Source of the DNA: Symbiodinium natans
Taxonomy: Eukaryota > Sar > Dinophyceae > Suessiales > Symbiodiniaceae
Assembly (NCBI GenBank): GCA_905221605.1
Contig: CAJNDS010000378.1
Location: 1-64,000 of the forward strand
Length of the DNA stretch: 64,000 bases
Direction: 5' to 3'
Shown here: positions 38,201 to 51,200 of the stretch, piece by piece
Layout of the letters: every line of letters starts with the position of its first letter
How positions within the stretch are numbered: position 1 is the first letter of the stretch
The notes under the pieces: model-generated
Database searches by the model: none
The model's input: only the letters and a program-made list of their open reading frames with translations
What the model was told of the DNA's origin: nothing
Position numbers and translations under genes: made by a program

Positions 38201-39200
38201 GGCATCTTGTCGCTTGGACAGGCTGCTCTGCTAGTCCTGGAAGTCCAGCATGAGTCGCGGAGCACCAACTATTCGCCACCAGAATGAAATCAGACACCGT
38301 TACGTGTGCGCGACTTTGGCAGTCCCGAGGTTGCGGTCGGCTGCAATCACTGTAATCACTGTGATCCTGCATTCTTCCTCAGCTGTCCTTAGCTCGTAGC
38401 TGAACGAGATGATGAGTCTGGCAGTGCAAATTGCCCTTAATTTCGTCGTGCCGCTTTGCCGTGCTTGCCTGCTTTGACTTTGAGGCAAGAAGCCCTGCTT
38501 ATCTTTGACAGAAGTGGGGGCTTAGGGTAGCAGGCTTGCAGACTCTTGAAGCACCGACAACATGGAATACGCGGAAGAAATCCAAGTAAGACAGAGGATG
38601 ACAAGGTTCGGTGGGAGTTTATGGTCCTTCACTACTCTCGGAACATTTCAGAGTTTAAAGGCAACAAGCAGCGAACACTCTGAGCACAGTCTTTACATCC
38701 AGGATTGTGGTTATTCGTTCGACGATCACTTCTGACTTTCAGTTTCAGCCAGTCAGCGGCACTTCAGTTTCGTTGTACAGTGGCCCGTATCGAGATGGCG
38801 CTGTAGCACTTTGTCATTGCTCTTCCGAGGTACCCAGACCCCGCCACGATGGTTCCGGCCACTTCCACCCTGACCGGCCTGATGGCAGTAGATGGCTTCG
38901 GGGACCCGCTCCGGATGGAACCAATCTACTTCGATGCTTGCCACTGCCTTTTGCTTTTGGCATGTAGCTCTTTTGTTGGATCTCGCTCGCTTGCAGCTCT
39001 TGGCCCCACTTCGTTTGCGTCAGTTTGGTAGTGCTCTCAGAATGCTCTGAGGATCCTCGGCACAGCCAGTACCTCGCCTTCGCCAATCCAAACACCGGAG
39101 GCCTCGAATGGCTTTCAGCATGAAAGCATGGAAAGCATGGGAATGCTCTTCTCATTGCTCCGCCTTTGAGACAAAAGTGAGTGGGACATTGAGACCCACC
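35270..39200. other. No recognisable gene
   Basis: Short frames on both strands only. I see no domain motifs, repeats or structured elements that stand out. Confidence 0.4.
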
Positions 39201-39381
39201 TAACGCTTGACATTGTTGACACACTGCTGTGAGAGAGGCGGCTACGCGTGGACGCGCGCCCTTGCCTCGAAGAACGACCCGGACGCGGTTCTTCAGCTAC
39301 GTGTGGATGGCAGCGATTGGGAAAGCCTGGAGTCTGGAATACTGACCCGGTGCCCCATTCCCCGTTTGAGACACAAAATAG

Positions 39382-39657
39382 AGAAAGGGGTATGTTGGGC
39401 TCGACAGGTACATCTCTGTGCCGGTAAACACCTGGCTTCTTCTTGAAGTGCGCGTCACCTCGGCGACAGCTACAGCTTCTGGTATCACACCACTCGCGCC
39501 TCTCTCAAAGATTAAGATGACCCGGGTTTCTGACCTAGGGAAGCGAGCCCTCATGCACAAGAGCGAGTTGGAAGTTCGGGCAAGTGTGATTGGGGCGATG
39601 AGCATACTTCTTGTGGGCATTTGGGGGATGTCTGGGTGGGAGACCCATCGAAATTAG
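39382..39657 (+). CDS. Possible C-terminal exon with one membrane segment
   Basis: The frame is open from 39382 to the TAG at 39657. It encodes YISVPVNTWLLLEVRV, a polar middle with many Lys and Arg, and ends in a hydrophobic stretch SVIGAMSILLVGIWGMSGW plus a short polar tail, as in a tail-anchored or terminal membrane helix. No start codon is obvious, so it would be the last exon of a longer gene; CGACAG at 39402-39407 could be the acceptor. Family not recognised. Confidence 0.3.
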   Translation, partial: RKGYVGLDRYISVPVNTWLLLEVRVTSATATASGITPLAPLSKIKMTRVSDLGKRALMHKSELEVRASVIGAMSILLVGIWGMSGWETHRN

Positions 39658-40015
39658 AACACCACCACACAATCACAGTTAAAAGAAGTTTTGCTGCTAG
39701 ATGGCCCAAACAAAGAAAGAATGAAGCCCAGCAGAAGAAGAGATAGAAAGAAGGAAAGAACGAATGCAGGAAGGAACGAAAGATACCCCGCCGTGTTTTT
39801 TGTAACTTTCACTTCAATCCTCAACCCTCTAACCCAATAACCCCATCGTTTTGGCCCTATGAATGAGTTAACTCGTTGCCATTAAGCCATCAGCCAATCA
39901 GTCCATTAGCTCTATCAGAAAACGGGCCAAACCCATTCATGCAATAAGGCCACAAGGATTGGGTCAATGGGTTAATGGATATTTGGACATATTAGAAGAT
40001 ACTAGCAATCTAAAG

Positions 40016-40313
40016 TTTGCAAATGGGAGGGCCTGCGCCCCCCCAAGCCCCAACGCTCTTTTTTTTACGCGCGCAAGCTTGCTTCAGAGCATACGCATCG
40101 TTTCGAAACCTCTGATGCGAGCATTGCGTTTGCAAATGGGGGGGGGGGGGGGGTGCCCCCCCCAACCCCCCCCCTTTTTTTCAAGTCGTGCCAGCTTGCT
40201 TCAGAGCATACGCATCCTTTCGAAAACTATGATGCGAGCAATTGTGTTTGCAAATGGGGGGGGGGGGGGGCTGCGCTCCCCCCCAACCCCCCTTCCCCCC
40301 GCTTGTAAATGCT
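40016..40313 (+). repeat. ~115-bp tandem repeat with G-run/C-run, three units
   Basis: Units start at 40016, 40129 and 40247, each with TTTGCAAATGGG. Each then has a G-run, a C-run, and in the first two units a T-run and GCTTGCTTCAGAGCATACGC. Units 2 and 3 carry G-runs of 13-16 followed by C-runs, able to fold back or form G-quadruplexes. The third unit is truncated. Confidence 0.85.
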
Positions 40314-40349
40314 GAGGTCTCAGCGTGGTTCAGGTTCAGGCGTTGGGCC

Positions 40350-40990
40350 ATGCTATTCGTATGACAACAGCTCGATGTGAAGCTCTGAACAGCACCAAGA
40401 CTGTGGATTTTTCGTACGTATGAAAACACACAAAAGTTATGGTCTTTCGTACGAAAGCACACGAAAGCGATGGTTTTTCGTCTGCACGGGGCTGCGGCCA
40501 GAACGCGATGTGTAGCTCAGCACAGTACGAAAACTATGGTTTTTCATATGAAAACACACCAAAAGCATGGTTGTTCGTATGAAAGCACACCGAAACTATG
40601 GTTTTTCGTATGATAACAGCTCGATGTTTAGCTCTACGCAGCACAAAAACTTTGGTTTTTCGTATCAAAGCACACTAAAACCGTTTTTTTATTCTTCACA
40701 TGACAGTGTTTTTCGTATGAAAACAGATCGATGTCTCGCTCTGTCTGCGCAGCACAAAAAATTGTGCTTTTCGTACGAAAACACACAAAAACCATGGTTT
40801 TTCATATGAAAGCACACCAAAACTATGGTTTTTCGCAGCGCAACCACTGTGGTTTTTCGTATGAGAGCACACCAATACCATAGTTTCTTCATATGTAAGC
40901 ACACCAACACTATGGTTCTGCGTATGAAAGCAGATCGATGTTTAGCTCTGCACAGCACGAAACCTGTGTTTTTTCGTACGAAAACCGAAA
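40350..40990 (+). repeat. Degenerate tandem array of ~30-bp CGTATGAAA/ACACACC units
   Basis: The array is built from ACTATGGTTTTTCGTATG and AAAACACACCAAAA blocks, with a longer insert AGCTCGATGTTTAGCTCTG recurring about every 100-200 bases. Lys/Phe-rich frames on both strands here are products of the repeat, not genes. Confidence 0.75.
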
Positions 40991-41717
40991 CCAAAAAACA
41001 AAGCAAAAGCCCAGGGGAAAAAAGCCTTATTCAATTCCGCGCCCAGAATTTCACAGGATTGCGCTTTTTCTGGTTAGATGTTAGTCCCCCAAGCGCAAAA
41101 TATAAATAGTATGTGTATCAGTGATTTGGGTTGGTTGACAGAATTGGAGGTCTAGAATAATTCTCGAAACAGCTCTACTATTGACAAGGCCGGGAGTTTT
41201 GGAAGAGAATACATGACAGCTTTGCCTTATCTATGTATTTGCAGCCCTGCAAGTATGTTCGTCACAATGTGCCGTCCTGCTTATGCACGCGAAATTATAG
41301 AGAACACGGATCACGGATCATAGGTCATAGGTAAGTACGTGAGAACCATCGAGCTACCAAAGCCCCGCACCATGACTCCCCCCCTCCCCCTCCGCTACCA
41401 AGCCCATGCAAGAAATCACAGGACAAAACATGCAGTATTTTTATAGCGCCTCAAAAAATAAACGGCCTGAGCCTCGGGAAATCACGTTTTCCGACAGAGC
41501 AATGAAACATCCAAAACAAGTTGTTCTTTCAGCCATGAGTTCCGGCTATTGGTTTTCCCTGCAAACATGACCTACTGCATAGTTGTTTTGTGTGCTTGAC
41601 TTGCAGCAGTTCATTGGGGGCAAAGCGAAATTTTATGACTTCAAACATAACGCGCAGTTCCTGCAGGGGGGGGGAAGGTTCACCCATACGGTTTGCATCA
41701 GAGACTAGTCGACGTGG

Positions 41718-43394
41718 ATGGCTTTTTGCCTTGACATGATTCGTAGGTGTTCGCGGCATGCCATTGTCTGGTGTCCTTGCGATGAGGTGTACCAGCTTCT
41801 CATTTCGCGGGAGCTTCGCTGTCACGTTCTTTGCCGCACTTGCTTCGGACCTGAAGCGGCTCATTGTTCATCATGCCGGGCGCCTCTGGTTCTCAACAAC
41901 GGGTCCTGCACGCAGACGGCCTCTCGCCAAGGAAAACGTATGATTATGCGCTTCAGTTGCCAGCTCTAGTATTACCTGTAGCTGTAGTCTTTCTGTGATT
42001 GCCTTTTGACAATTTTGAAGCAAGACAGGCATGCCCGCCCACCAGTTACTACGAATGGAGTCTTGGCCACGACCATGGATCATGCCTTTGCTGAACTATT
42101 GCCCGTCACTGCCTTTAAACTCTTTGTGCTGCTGATAAGGACTTCATACCAATGCCTTCCGTGTGACGAGTCTTGCGCTCAATGCTCAGGCCGTTTCTGT
42201 GAAGCCAGGCAACTATAATCTCCAAAGCACGATAGTTGTTCAATCGTTGCCCTGAAAGACAGATTGACTACGACAGGTCCTGGGGCAAGTGCTTGCACCC
42301 AGTGTCGCGCGCTGTTCTTCCTCTCGCCGGTGACGTGGGAGGATCTTCAGGCACCTTGTGTTCTTCGATGTCCCGGAGGCCTCCACTGGAGCTTTTTGTC
42401 CGGGCGCTGGAAGTGGAAGGGGCCTGTTCGTCCGACCGTTTGTGCTACAGTCCTGTCAGGCACCTTTGCCCATCCGCGGAGCCGACGTTGTCGCAAGCCT
42501 CCAGCCGCCCCTGTCAAAACGTTCTACCTCCGGTTTAAATTCCGCAGCACGTTTCAGGCCTGTGCTGTAAAAATGCAGCTTCCGCAGTAATTAGGGTGGC
42601 GAGAGCACATGCGATGCGGCTATTTCCGAAGGATTTCGCCAGAGATCCTGTGGTACAGGACGACGTGACTTCTTGATGTCTCTTGTGTCTCACGTCCAGT
42701 GCTTGGATACTGGGCCTTCCGAGAGGAGTCAGTGCTGAACACCACCGCCTTCGTGTTGGGCTTGGCGCTATCTGACGTTCGGGGCTACAAGATGGAAGCG
42801 GTGAAGGTCATGGCTCTTGGCAAATGATCAGTTTCTTGCTGCACCGGGACTGCAGTGCCTACAACGTAAAAAAAGCCGAAGCCACTTCAGGAGGAGTACG
42901 GCATTGTGGTTGAGAATGGCCCGCCTCTGCTGTCCGTCGAGGTCGTGTCGCCATTCCTGTCCAAGGACCCTGCTGCCTGCTGTCTTGTGAGGCGAAAGAG
43001 TCGTAGGAGTCCAAAGTTTGCAAAGCGTATCGCGGAGGATGAGGCAGACCAGATCTCCATGAACACTTGGTTTGGCGCTTTCGAGGTTCCGGTGGATGAC
43101 GTCCAAAGCTTCACATGGGATCAGATGCATCCTCCATTGCCACCACTACCAATACAGCCTTTGCTGCCGACGTGGGCATGGGGTTTGGGAACTTCAGCGA
43201 GTGCAGCAATCCTGTTGATGCTGCCTGTATATTGCTGCTATTTCCGCAGACTAGCGAACACCAGACGCAAGTACCGACCTGCCACTAGTGTTGACCCTAC
43301 CTTCATGGAGCGTGTGGTCAATGATTCGGATGCGCAGCTGGTGAGACGGTTTGTTGCTCGCGAGAGTGGTGCACAGCTGATGCGCGATGACTGA
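41718..43394 (+). CDS. Furin-like Cys-rich single-pass membrane protein, multi-exon
   Basis: Several + strand exons combine. Exon near 41718-41937 encodes CHVLCRTCFGPEAAHCSSC and then PLVLNNGSC, the spacing of furin-like/growth-factor-receptor Cys-rich repeats. Exon near 42142-42189 encodes CLPCDESCAQCS. A GC-AG intron at 42190-42276 joins it in frame to GPGASACTQCRALFFL, completing a second repeat. An exon near 42711-42827 encodes EESVLNTTAFVLGLALS. The last exon, from about 42887, encodes VENGPPLLSVEVVSPF, a membrane helix (about 43180-43245) and a basic tail ending MRDD. Expected topology: Cys-rich outside, short tail inside. Upstream exons and a signal peptide were not found, so the gene is incomplete and borders other than the GC-AG intron are approximate. 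Ligand and role unknown. Confidence 0.6.
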
Positions 43395-45142
43395 TCCACA
43401 GATTCGTGACAGCATGGCGGCATGGCTCCCGATGGACGACGGGTCCTTTGATACAACACCCTGTACGATCGGACATGTACCTGCCGCAAGGATGGGCGGC
43501 ATCTTGCCAGAGGAACAAGCCCAGACGTGATTTCGTAATCCGATGTACTCAGGACATGCGCCGGGCCCAGCAAGTACACCTTCAGATAATGCTGATGAAG
43601 GTTCGCGAACATTCTGACAAGCTTTCGCTTCAGTCAGAAGTGCGGCAGGCTGCATCTCAAGTGGAGAGGTCAAAGGCAGCGACGCGACCGCTAAGTCCGA
43701 CCTCGCAAAAGCGACTGCGGTTTCAGACTTGCGTAGAGCAAGTGTAATTACATTGCACGCAGCAACACAGTACTCGTAGTGTGCCCGCTGCTTTTTCGGC
43801 AGATTCTGGAGAAACATGGAGCTTCTTGTGCACTGCCTACCTACGAACTTGTTGAGCGCAAAAGCTGGCCAGCATTTGCAAGCTGAGCGAAGCCGAGGCC
43901 TATCATTCCTGGGAAGGAGGTGACGCTACCTCAGTTGCGGTGCACTCAGCCTGCCGCTTCCTGCAGCCACTGTGGCCTTTGAGCTGACGTGGCGTAGCCA
44001 TCGCCGGCTGTCGCCGCAACTCTGCTCATCAATGTCGGGGCAACGACACATCGCCCAGGAGGGTGAGAGCAGATAGCTTCATTTCCGACTACACATGTGT
44101 CTGGCTCAGTCTGCTGTCGATGTCTGAACCCTTTGAGTGTCATGAACGTCTACAGTAGCTAAGGTGCTGCCGAAGGCTACTTCCTCTAACCTGCGCCTTG
44201 CAAACCAGCTTTGCAGCCCACCTGCCATTCTCATGTCCTTGCTGTGTGTGGCATGCAAGTCTGTCCCGGTTAGAGATCGACTTGCTGAAAGCACCGGGAC
44301 AGGCATGAGGTGCACGGAATTCAGACCTGAATGTACAAGGGTCTGGACGAGAAATGTAGGGTTTTTGTCGGTTTTGTTTGCCCCGGGAGTCAAAGACGCT
44401 CCCTGGAGTTCCGTCTGGGCAGGAGCAACGCCTATCGTGGGCAATGTGGGCCCTGTTTCTTAGTGCGGCAGGCGTCATAGTCATAGCTGGAAATTGAATG
44501 TCAATTTGCAAAAGCATACAGGCTCGTTGCTCTTGTTTCAGATGGCGCGTCGTGCTGCGGCCCTTTGTTTGTGGCGCAAGCCAACATGGGATGTGGCAGA
44601 TAGGTAAATTCGTGACGTGCCAGCCGTTGCTGGAATTTTCGAGCTGGGAGATTTGACTGAAGCCTGAATTGGGATACACAATACACAAGTTTGTTTCTGT
44701 GTGTTCTTGTGTATGTCGTGTATGTGTGGTGGTTGTGTGGGAAGTACGGAGCCCTACTCGACAACATGCCCGAACGGTGAGCTATAGGGCTTCCCACACA
44801 ATCATCTTTGCCGGCGCACTTCTCTCGAAAGCCTGCATGGGACCAAGACAATCAGGAGGGAGGGGGGTGTGGGCAATTATTGTCTTAACTGTCGTTCCAC
44901 TGCTGGCAGTTTTGTCCTGCTACAGCCACTGCCCAAGAGCGTATATGCAGCCCACCCACACTAAACGGATTCTGTTGGCTTGCAATTGGCGGATCAAGGT
45001 GGCTTCCGAGGGATGCGCTTTCCTGTTTTGAATTCTTGGTATTCAATCTGATATTCATTGATGTCTACATTTGCGGGTGGTTCGCTTGTATGCTGGCGCT
45101 TGCTCCGAGATGTTGCTTGCGCCCTCCCTGCCCCCACAAGCC
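43395..45142. other. No recognisable gene
   Basis: The longer minus-strand frames here (for example 44140-44688) have no motif and overlap + strand frames of equal quality. The + frame at 43406-43747 directly behind the furin-like gene is unrecognised. Confidence 0.4.
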
Positions 45143-45430
45143 AAAGCGTGTAGAACTTGAAATGCAGATTCGGGGGATAGGCCTTTGGAGAGCCAAAGCG
45201 TCTGAAACTTGAAACGCAGATTCGGGCCTTAAATGTCTTCGGAGAGGCAAAGCGTCTTAAACTTGAAGCACAGATTCGGGCCAAAGGTCTTCGGAGAGGC
45301 AAAGAATCTTAAACTTCAGAGAAAGATTCAGGGGAAAGGTTTTCGGAGAGCCAAAGCGACTTTACCCTGAAACGCAGATTCGGGCCAACTGTCTTCGGGG
45401 AGCCAAAGTCTTCGGAGAGCCAAAGTGTCC
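45143..45430 (+). repeat. ~52-bp tandem repeat, five-plus units
   Basis: Units begin AAAGCG or a close variant at 45143, 45195, 45249, 45301 and 45353, with a partial at 45404. Each has AAACTTGAAACGCAGATTCGG and ends TCTTCGGAGAGCC. Spacing is 51-54 bases. Confidence 0.88.
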
Positions 45431-47990
45431 GGCGGCAAGAGTGAAGTATACCCTTGTTCTACCTCTGAACCTTGCGGTGCCTTTTCTTTGGCATACGTAG
45501 TGCACCAACCAACAAAGCTCCCAGCTCGAACTGCCCGAAATAGCTGCGTGGTTCTGGCCGGTTCCAGTGATGCTGCCGCCGGCAGCTGGAAACTTCAGCC
45601 AGGCCCATGCCAGGCACGCTTTCTGCTGAGCAGCAAGCTTCCATGTGAGAAGTTTGGCAGAATCTCGAATGATGCTAGCGACGTCAGACATTAAAAAAAC
45701 AATTAGTCCACTTTACCGCAGCTGCAGCTCGAGCTTTCACGCCAACCTTCGATCCTAACTGAACGCAACGTAGACTCTTTGGCCGCGCCGGGGGCCGTGC
45801 TGGCTTGCGTGAAGCAAGCGGCCTGCAAAGGGCCCATCCTGAGATCTCCCGAACCTGCGGCGCAGAACAAAAGGTTTGATCATGTTTGATCTCAAGTGTG
45901 TGCAGCAATCCGCTCAGCAATCCCCTGATCCCGGCAGCTTGGGCACTCGTCCAACCCCATCGGATAAGAGTGTTCAGTGTGACAAAAGTAGTTTCAAAGG
46001 CCTGGATGCAAAAATGTGTGTGTGTGTGACAAAAGTAGCGTAAGCAGCACAGTGCAAGGTCGAAAATCGCCTTCCTAGTCTTTGGTACATCGAAATTTGA
46101 CACCCAAAATTATCACTTTTGTTTTGGCAATGTTCTTTGAACTGCGTAGATGATTTGTCACAGATTTCCGTGTCATTTTTGCCTACTTTGTTCACAGAAT
46201 TTGGCACAATCCCTTGTGCGCTGACTCACTGACAATCTTAATCTTGGCCATGGTAATCCCACCCACAACAAGCTTACCAAGCCGAAACAAGTTGAGAACG
46301 CGCAGCTCTATCAAGCCACAACACTAAATCTCAGATTGCTCAGCTTGTCGCGGCGTGGTAAATTTCAGCTTACTCCGCTTATTGTGGGCTTGGTAAATCT
46401 CAGCTTAGTCAGCCTGTTGTGGCTGGGTAATGCCCTGCAGACCGATGGGAACACTTGAATAGCGACAACCCTCATGTTGCGTCCATTAGCGCCGGTTTTG
46501 GCAGTCGCTCAGTGACTGCCATGGTGGAAGTCGATGCTGCCCAGCGGCATCGAAGTTAATTGGCCCCCTAATGGCCCCAGTGTTCGGGGTTTGTTGGAAT
46601 AAAAGGGCTTATGGGGTTTGGGAGGTTCAGCGGGGCTTGAGTATGAGAGTTCAGGAGCATGAGGGGCTGAGTTGGCTCCTTACCGTCCTACGGCCGAAAG
46701 TCCGATTGCATTCAAAGGGGCGAGCGGAGGAGTAGCAAGGTCTTGTAGCAGACCGCTGGACACCACCATTTGGGCCAGGCTGTTGCTTTGAGAGGCTCGG
46801 GGATGGCAGCAGCCCGGAGGGCTTCCAGGCTTTCGGGCTTTTAGCGCTTCAGGGCATTGGGATGTTTCGGGTGCTTCTAAGAAAGCCATTCGGGTCCATA
46901 CCATAGGGGCCCATGGCACCCCGAGTTGAGGTACCTCCGCCTAGGTGGCAGACGTCATGCGCCTCACGGCCGCACATGTTTCTTGGCACAGGGCTTGTAA
47001 GGTCCTTGGCCTTATCCCTAAACCAACCTAACCCCATAGCCGCTTCCGGCCAGCTCCGTTTCCCAACAGCCTAAAGGGTCCGTTGTCGACGTTTCCAAGT
47101 TCCCTACATGTTTCAGGGTTCAGGGCTTCGAGCAGATGTAAGCGTTTTTTTCCTTAGCCCCTCCCCAATTTCGAGGCCAGGATTCCAGACCCCAAGCAAT
47201 GCCTCCCCAGGGTGGACAGCACTACGATGCCTTGGTCATCTGAGCCCCAATTCGGCCGAGTCTCTCTAGCCATGCTCCTCTCAAACAAAGCAGCCAGTGG
47301 CTTGCAGTGCTGCTTTGAAGATCTTCAACCTGACGGCGAAAAAGTCGAGAGCGAGTGGAGGCGCCCTACAGCAAAGGCTCCACGCTAAGGATGTTGCAGT
47401 AGACTTTCAGGCACATTGGTCATTTCTTTGCTGTTGAAGGGGCCTGCAGCGAGTCCTGTGAAGCTGGCAATAAACTGCATGGGTCTACTGTTGCCTAGGA
47501 TCCGTCAGCACCAACGCAGGTTAGTAGCGAAGGCCATGGCCCTTTGAATGCCTAACCTAACTATTTTTGCTTTCATTTCAAGGGCTAAGCCTCAACCCGA
47601 ACTTTTTCTGGCCCGAGTTCGTTTCGAGTAAATTCGATCCGCAATTTGGCTGTTTGTTTTTTTTTACTTGATTAGTGCTTCGTGCTTAGCATGTGCTTGG
47701 AGCCCCGCTGAAAGTACACGAAAGGAGGGAAAGAGCCTGCGCACCTTCGGGAAAACGGACGACGCACCGGACAGTGTGAAGAGAAAGACCATGGTCAAAA
47801 TGCAGCCCATCGTGTCCCAGACCCTACAGGATTCAAACTACCTTACTGTATTGCAGAAGAAGCTGAATTCGCGGGAGGGGCCTGAAATTTCGACTTGCCG
47901 CGTCTTCCTAAAACTTCCTAAGCTAAGGTATCAGCCTTCGAGGAAAGTGTGAGAAGGAGTGCTTTGTCATGTGTCAGGAAGAATTTGCGC
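45431..47990. other. No recognisable gene
   Basis: Includes a degenerate repeat around 46320-46430 (GGTAAATCTCAGCTTA-type units, two to three copies). No coding candidate stands out. Confidence 0.4.
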
Positions 47991-48115
47991 CGCCAAACCC
48001 TAAACCCTAAAAACATGCCAACACGCTAAGCCCTGGCCCGAAATCCTATCCAAAAAAGACTTGAGCGAGGTGGACAAAAGCTGTACACCCCAAATTCGGC
48101 TCATCAGCACACGCT

Positions 48116-48232
48116 TGAGCACAGCAGCAGCATGCTTGCACCACAGCAGCATAGAGCACCACAGTAGCACAGAGCACCTCAGCAGCATAGAGCACCACAG
48201 CAGCAGCATAGAGCACCACCCACCACCCATTC
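48116..48232 (+). repeat. ~20-bp tandem repeat AGCACCACAGCAGCATAG
   Basis: Five to six degenerate units of 18-24 bases. His/Ser-rich or Leu/Cys-rich frames on the two strands arise from it. Confidence 0.8.
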
Positions 48233-51200
48233 AAGCATATTCACACCAATGGAAATGGAAGGGGGCGATTGGTGGTGGTACCAGTGCTGGCAGGTGCGGG
48301 CGCCATCAAACAGCAGTTTCCCGAAGGCAAAACCGTTAAACCCCCACATCCCCAAACCACTTTGCCTGGCCCTGAACCCTCCTCAGAAATCCAGGGTGTA
48401 GGGTTTAAGGTTTAGGATTTAGAGCCTTTGAAATTAAGGTTCGCTTGTTGGCCATCATCTCAGGGTTTTTGGGACTTTAGGGTTCAAACTCTAAATCGCA
48501 AATCCCAGAAACTGCCCTGGCCTTCCAAAACTGCGTAGGCGTGGAAGAAGGCGGAAGCTCCTCGGAGTTGGAAGTATAGGGTTTATGGTTCGTGGTTTTA
48601 GGTCCTTTAGTCTATAGGCTTTAGTTTGGGTTTCGGAGCTTCACTTCGGCTTCGCGTCTTAGAAGGCTACGGGCGAAGGCCCGCCGCAAGTCTCTACAAT
48701 GCATGATAGATGTATATTATGTATATTATGTACATTCACACTTCACACCTTGTGCACCCCGCCCTGGGCGCCACCCGGGATGTCGGGGGTACCCTTCCCC
48801 CATGAAACCCCCCGAGAAGCTCCCCTAAAGCTCATGAGCAGCCCAGAATTCCCCTACCCGCAGAATTAAATGCTTCCCCACTGCCATCACAGGCCGAGCT
48901 GCAGCTTGTTCGCAATGGCCAGCGGGGGGGCGGAGGGTGCTCCCACAGCACTCCCCAAGACCTTATATAGTTTTCAGAAGGGCTTGAGGGGTACGGTAAG
49001 AAGTTCAAGAGATCAACACCATGCCGTTTGTTCAGAACTTTCAGCAGGCATCATTGGACAAGTAGCGGCCCTAAACCCCAAACCCTAAACCCTATAAAAC
49101 CTAAACCTTCAACTTTAAACCCTAAGCCCTATAAACCCTGACTTTTGGAGACCCCTTAAAAAGCCCTAGAACCCTGAAATGCTTGCCATCAACATGCGTC
49201 AGCCTCTAACCCCCCCAAGAACTTGCATTTTTTGGGTTCCTTCTCTGCAATATCCGCAAAACTGGAAAGGGGTTATGGGGGAAGAGGTGTTTTTTTTGCT
49301 CGGCTAGCCCCAAAAAATGTTGGCATTCTTTTGTTTTGTTCCTCGTCCCGAACCAAGAACAGAGCCAGCTCCGCAGTGTTTTTTGTTACTCGGCCAGCCA
49401 CGTGCATTTCAAAAAGGCGTACGCACAAAAAGCGCACTGAAACAGAAACAAAAAAATAGTAAACCTCCACCGGCTCATGGGCTACAGGAAGCCCCAAGCC
49501 CTATGCAATCACCCCTAAACCCTAATCCACCTCCGAGGTTACCTCAAGCACCGGGCAAGGCACCTGGCAACGCCGGTTACGCCGGGAGCCTTCCTACGAG
49601 CTCTGTTGCTGCTCCCCTCGGTGCCCGCGCCGCAGAGCAGGGCTTTGAATGCACCGGAGCCCTTTTCGTCCTTAGGGAGTTTAGGGTTTTTTATCGTTTT
49701 GGGTTTAGCATTAAGGGTTTAGGGCTAGGCTTAGGGTGGGGGCTTTTGGGTTGTGTCTGGGGGGCGGGATGAATTCGGGTCCCTTTTGTGTGTTCACTGT
49801 TTGTAATACCTTCCTTAGGTGTCGCTCGGGGACCAAAACGGGTTGCGGCATGAGAGGCGCAAGGCCGACGAGGGCTTTGTACCGTTGTCAAAAAGAGGTA
49901 TCTCCGACAAGCTCCAAGTCGCCTACGCAGAGGACGCCGAGAACAGGCCCTGGCTTTTGGAGAGTGTGTGGAGGCTCTTGCTTTGAACGGCAGGGCAAGC
50001 ACTTTATCGACTTAAGGCTTTAAAGATATTTTAAACACCATGTACGCATCAGACACAGCTCTCACAGGCAGCCCCACGAACGTTCCCCGTGTCGCCTCGG
50101 CGGTTCGCCTTGGCGCCAAGCCGATGAGCTGCGCGGAGGTCGAGGCGGATGGACGTTTGCCTCTAAGTGTTTGCCTGCGCCTGTGCCCTGGTGCAGCTTC
50201 GTTTCGTGTGGGTAGAAGGGCTCAGATTTGCGTGTCACCGGGCTAGGCCCTGTTGCCATGCGAGGATCGGCTTGTCCACCCAGCCCAAATGCCACGTCCA
50301 AAACGAGATCCCCGCTGTAGAGAACCCCCAAATCAGTATCCCCATGAAAGCGAACCCCCCCCACCCCCCCAATTTTCGAACCTCCGGCCTCCGAATGGGC
50401 CTTTTGGCCTTTTACTTTCGATCATCACCCCCATATCCACCTTCTGTCCAGGTCATCTCCCAATTTGCTGTGAGGAGGGGTAGGTTATACCGTTATACCC
50501 TATATAAGCCCTAAACCCTAACCCTGAGCCCTAAACCCTTACCCCGAAACCGTCCTTAGGTTGTATCGATGGTTAGTGAGTTTGGTTGCGTGTGCAGTGG
50601 AAAATGGGTAGTCTCGGGACTCTTTTGCAACCACCAAACAAACCGACGTGTACTTCTGAAGTCCCTGCGGAGTGATCCCAGAGGGGGTCAGCTAGGCGGG
50701 TGGCAAAAAAACCCCGAAACCCCACAACACGAAATCCTAAACTCTGAAACCCCAAGCCCTACCTGGGTAGTTGTCAACGTTATGGGGCCCTTTTGGGGTA
50801 AACCCTTGCAACCCTAAACTTCCCTAAACTCCCTAAATTCCCTAAACCCTGAACTCTAGTGTTGCAGGTGGCCTTCGAGCTGGGTGCAGTCGTGGCCGCC
50901 ACAGAGGCAGAGCACACATGCCAGGCCGGGGGACTTCCCTCAGCAGAACCTGCAAAAAAGCCCCAAGGGCAACATCTTGCAACCCTAAACCCCAAACCAC
51001 AATAAGTCTTGGGGAGCCAGAAATTTCAAGAAGCCCCAAGCCCGCGTGATTCAGGAGCCAAAGCGCCCCATATTGCCCAGGGCCAGCCCTTACAAGCCCC
51101 AAGCTTAGGGTTTAGGGTTTAAATCGGGAGGCTTGCTTCCCTTGCCAGGCTTTCCCTCGTTTCGCATTCAAGCCTAAGCTCTGTAGGGGTTAAAGGGTTG

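Noticed and set aside
43251-43817. Minus-strand 188-aa ORF
   Set aside because: Runs antisense through the last exon of the furin-like membrane protein, which has better support.
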